Notes under the pieces: generated by a model
Database searches by the model: none
Told to the model about the DNA's origin: nothing
The model's input: only the letters and a program-made list of their open reading frames with translations
NCBI GenBank assembly: GCA_965153455.1
Contig: OZ234501.1
Span: forward strand, 5,704,001 to 5,768,000
Direction of reading: 5' to 3'
DNA from: Sphagnum compactum
Lineage: Eukaryota > Bryophyta > Sphagnopsida > Sphagnales
DNA: 64,000 bases
Part shown: positions 60,786-64,000 of the stretch, in pieces
Numbering within the stretch: position 1 is the stretch's first letter
Layout of the letters: every line of letters begins with the position of its first letter
Made by a program: the position numbers and the translations under genes

Positions 60786-63700
60786 TATACAAAGTAGGGT
60801 TACAAAGTAAGGTTTTCTTGGAGATGTTCTCATCCATTAGCAGAGTGTCTAATGCTAGCAGTGTGTCAAATGGAAAAGTATCAGGCATATTATACCATAT
60901 GGACACATCAGTGTTGATTTAAAAATAAAATAAAAATTGATGGTGGGGTTTTGCTATTTTCTGATTTTTTGAGAAAAAATGTAGAAATGTGTTTCTTAGT
61001 GTAAACTATGTTTTTTTCAGCAAAAAAAAACATCAGCACTTTTGCAAACTACATTTCTTTTGAAAAAATCTGCTCAAACACACACACACGCACACACACA
61101 CATTCTAAAACTATCTTATAGCCCTTTCCAATGGAAAGAAACTTTCAAACTTGGAAGCAAGAGTTGCAATTACCTCACTCAATTTTGCATTGTTTATGGC
61201 CGACGAATCTATCTTGATCTACAATTACTATACATCAAGGCCCCATCACAAGTTGCCCAACAAGTGAGGGAAAAGGTTTCTAGGACTGCATGTCAGTTGC
61301 TTTGCATCTGGTAACTCTCTGACAAGTCCAATAGTAGGGTTATCATGTAAGTAAAGGGGTTGTGTGACTTGTTCTTTGGGAAATCATCATGACAGCCATT
61401 GCTACTAATTCCAGTCAAAATTTATCCACATATTAGCTTCTCTTCCAGCACATTTGTCTGATCAAGTTTCTAAAGGGGCTATATTTATCCTCTAGAGCAC
61501 ACATTCAACCTGACATGTACTAGATTTCTTACAAGAGTATTTGCTACATGTAAGCCTTCTTCAAATTGTTTTGTTAGTAGCCCACTTATGGTGCATTCAC
61601 TCTTGATGTTAAATCAGTGTTAAATGAAAATCTAGGTGGCATCCTAGGTGACACCCAATGTTAAATGGGCAATAGCTTAATGTCAAGTGAATGTTAATGT
61701 AAAATTTTCATGGTTAAGTAGGTGTAAGTTCTAAATGACTAGTATGGTGTTAGAGGACTCAACACTACAATCCTTAAGTCGAAGTGTGAATACACCTTTA
61801 GTGTGATTTCCTCATTAATCACCATTTTTAATGTCTTATTCTGGTACAGTTTTTCAGGGTTTTTCTTAAGCGGAACAGGTAGACCATCTTCCACTTTTGG
61901 TCCTGCTAGTTCCACTTGTGATGTGCATCAACTGGAAAGAAGACATGCTACATCTAGAACTTGTAAACCTGGTAGAACCCAAAACCATCTGATGGAACTG
62001 CAGGGTGGGCTTGACGGGTTCCTACTACCTAGGTGGTATGGGCCTTCTTCCAAGGCTCATATTCATAGTATGTAAATTGGTGGGTGCAACCATGTTCCAA
62101 GTATTATTGCTCATGATGGACTTCTTTGATTGGACATTTATCTCAAATGGTTAAATGGAACATGGACACTCATAAGATTGAAATGTTGCTGTCATATCAC
62201 ATTTTGCCCCCCTCATGTAATTTTAGAAGACTCTGGGCAACTAATAATACCACCCTAGTACCTGGGCCAGTTTGACACTAATTATATTATTTTCAAAAAT
62301 GTTAAAATTTTCAAAAAAATAAATTCTGAAAGAAAATAAAGAGTCTGATAGAATATTTGAAGATATATCATTTGTCGAAATGCAATCCTCAAAATTAATT
62401 AATTAGTTGAGAAACATGTGTTGAAGTGGCAAAGGTACTATATAGCATGCGATAAGCAATAGTGGTACTAGGAACAGGAATGTACTATGGATTGGCCAGG
62501 CTGAACTGGAATGGGCTCCCCGCGTTCCTGACTCAAATGAACTTTGAACTGAAACACTGCACATCTGCATCATTCATATGAAAACATCACTGTTCACAAA
62601 ATGTGTTGAAAATTTCTAAAACTGGCCATGATATGCAAGTAGTTTTTTCACAGTCATATGAACTCTTTATTTGGGAGAAAAAAAGAAAAAAAAACTTTGA
62701 ACTGTGTTGTAGTGAAAGGTTTTGGCAAAATTGCCATTTTGACACTAGATCACTTCAGAATTCTGAAGTTCAGGTTCTAGGGCTTGAAGTGTGACGTTGA
62801 AGTAGAGTTCACCTTTGTGAGGAGCACAACAGCATCTGAAAGGAGGTTCAGTATTATTCTCACACGTCCTTTCATCCCTGAGAAAAAAGGGTTATGGACT
62901 CGGTAACCAGTTGCTGCCATAACCACAAGCTTGGTCATGAATTGGCACCAGTCGGTTGCATTCCCTGGGTTTGTTGGTCAGTGTGGGTTACAAGAAAACA
63001 CCAATTGCCAGCATCAGAGGAGCGTGGAGACAAGGTTATAAGGTGGGCATTCATGGGTAATGGCTTGTAACTTGTGTCCTCTCAGCCAATGGGAGCGTGA
63101 GGTGCCCATCAGCAACCGGTTATGTGATTCAACACCCACCCGGTGCACCCATCCATTAGAAACCTGTAATGACTCAATTTCTGTAGATGAACCACAACTG
63201 GGTTGCCAAGGTTTCCAGCCATCCCCTAAACCCTCATACTTCTCCCTCACATGACCTTGTAATGTTGCTAAGCATCTTAGGTAAGTAGGTAAGGCACTTG
63301 GTGGCTGCTAGGTAGATGCATGTGGGTGGTTCTTACATAGGTAACCAGTGTGGGACAGGAATACCATGGAAAAGTGTTTCCTGTTCACAAACCATCCGCA
63401 ATTGTGTCCTGCTGAGTGCAGGTTTTACTCTGGCCAAGAAGAGATGATAAGAGATCAAAGGGTTTTTTTGGTTCAAACCCACAGGAGAAAAGATATTGCC
63501 CACCCAGAGGTGATAGAATTGCAGCCCACATTGATACTGGGTTGGAACTTGCAGTCTGTCACTGTTTTTTTCCCCACAAATTTTGTCATTCTTTTGACAA
63601 AAAAAGGGGAAATTTTTGTTTTTCTTTGACTAATTTTGCTAAACTTTTGGAATTTTTTTGGGCCAAATCTTCAATAACACAAACCCAGAAATTAAAACCC

Positions 63701-64000
63701 TGGAACTTGTAGTTCCCTTGATCACAATACATACAAACAATTGAGACATCACTAATGTTTAAATGATTAAATCCTTTGCTCTGTTTTGCTACGGGTGTCC
63801 TGAGGTGAAATGAGGCATTTGTTTGGGCATAAAGCCAGCCTCTGTGAAATCTAGACCCATTCTGTCTACAAAGTTTGTCCATTCTTGAAATTTTCAATGA
63901 GCATTATGCTGTAGAACATCTCTTCCCTCAGCCATCATAAGGGTCTCAATTAGGGGAATGCCCTCCTTCTGGTACCCTCAAACAAACACCCCTTCCTATG
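60786..64000. other. Right-edge region, no gene established
   Basis: Composition becomes less AT-rich after about 61,800. An exon-like open stretch on the plus strand (about 61,853-62,072), preceded by a TTTTCAG acceptor-like string, encodes no recognised domain. A CA-type microsatellite lies near 61,078-61,102. This may be the flank of a gene beyond the window. Confidence 0.35.
63428..63560 (+). repeat. tRNA-like, possible SINE remnant
   Basis: A box A-like TGGCCAAGAAG (63431-63441) and an exact box B consensus GGTTCAAACCC (63470-63480) are 39 bp apart. The following bases (ACAGGAGAAAAGATATTG) resemble those after the tRNA-like site in the DGAT1 intron near 12,350. Confidence 0.4.

Noticed and set aside
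61853-62072. Exon-like open stretch near the right edge
   Set aside because: It has an acceptor-like left flank, but the right flank is not a standard donor and the peptide matches no family known to me.

Overview
This is a nuclear land-plant window. Its genes are split by GT-AG introns, one gene starts with a Ser-rich stretch like a chloroplast transit peptide, and one is a plant-type NF-YA factor. It also carries Ty3/Gypsy, CACTA and LINE remnants. The species cannot be fixed from the sequence; a seed-free plant is possible but unproven.

The left part (about 1-29,000) is the genic compartment. Three genes could be traced exon by exon with consistent splice phases: a shikimate kinase family gene (596-4856, +, 11 exons, 362 aa), a diacylglycerol O-acyltransferase 1 gene (DGAT1; 7454-14511, +, 17 exons, 565 aa, including one GC-AG intron and a 21-bp microexon), and an NF-YA (HAP2/CBF-B) subunit gene (28078-25797, -, 5 exons, about 285 aa, N-terminus less certain). 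They act in different pathways (aromatic precursor synthesis in plastids, triacylglycerol synthesis in the ER, CCAAT-box transcription) and face different ways, so nothing suggests joint function. Short tandem repeats with 72- and 82-bp periods lie in the flanks.

Between DGAT1 and NF-YA lies a small transposon cluster: a 128-bp CACTA-type MITE with a TTG target duplication, then a roughly 0.79-kb terminal-inverted-repeat element that contains an 821-bp solo LTR flanked by a perfect CCTTC duplication. A second copy of the same element at 56,105-56,886 lacks the LTR and serves as an empty site.

From about 29 kb onward the window is AT-rich and I found no intact host gene. A LINE remnant (-, about 35.6-36.4 kb) abuts a decayed Ty3/Gypsy element (-, about 36.7-48.8 kb) in the order gag, zinc knuckle, protease, reverse transcriptase, RNase H, integrase. 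The Gypsy element is interrupted twice: by a 2808-bp CACTA element with AAG duplication, inserted in gag and filled with a higher-order tandem array, and by a 5.9-kb AT-rich block with CACTA/TAGTG-like ends between reverse transcriptase and RNase H. The remaining right part holds decayed repeats, a small inverted-repeat element and tRNA-like SINE candidates. I saw no rRNA, intact tRNA, CRISPR or prokaryotic feature, and no clearly new gene system. The most informative content is the nested transposon history.
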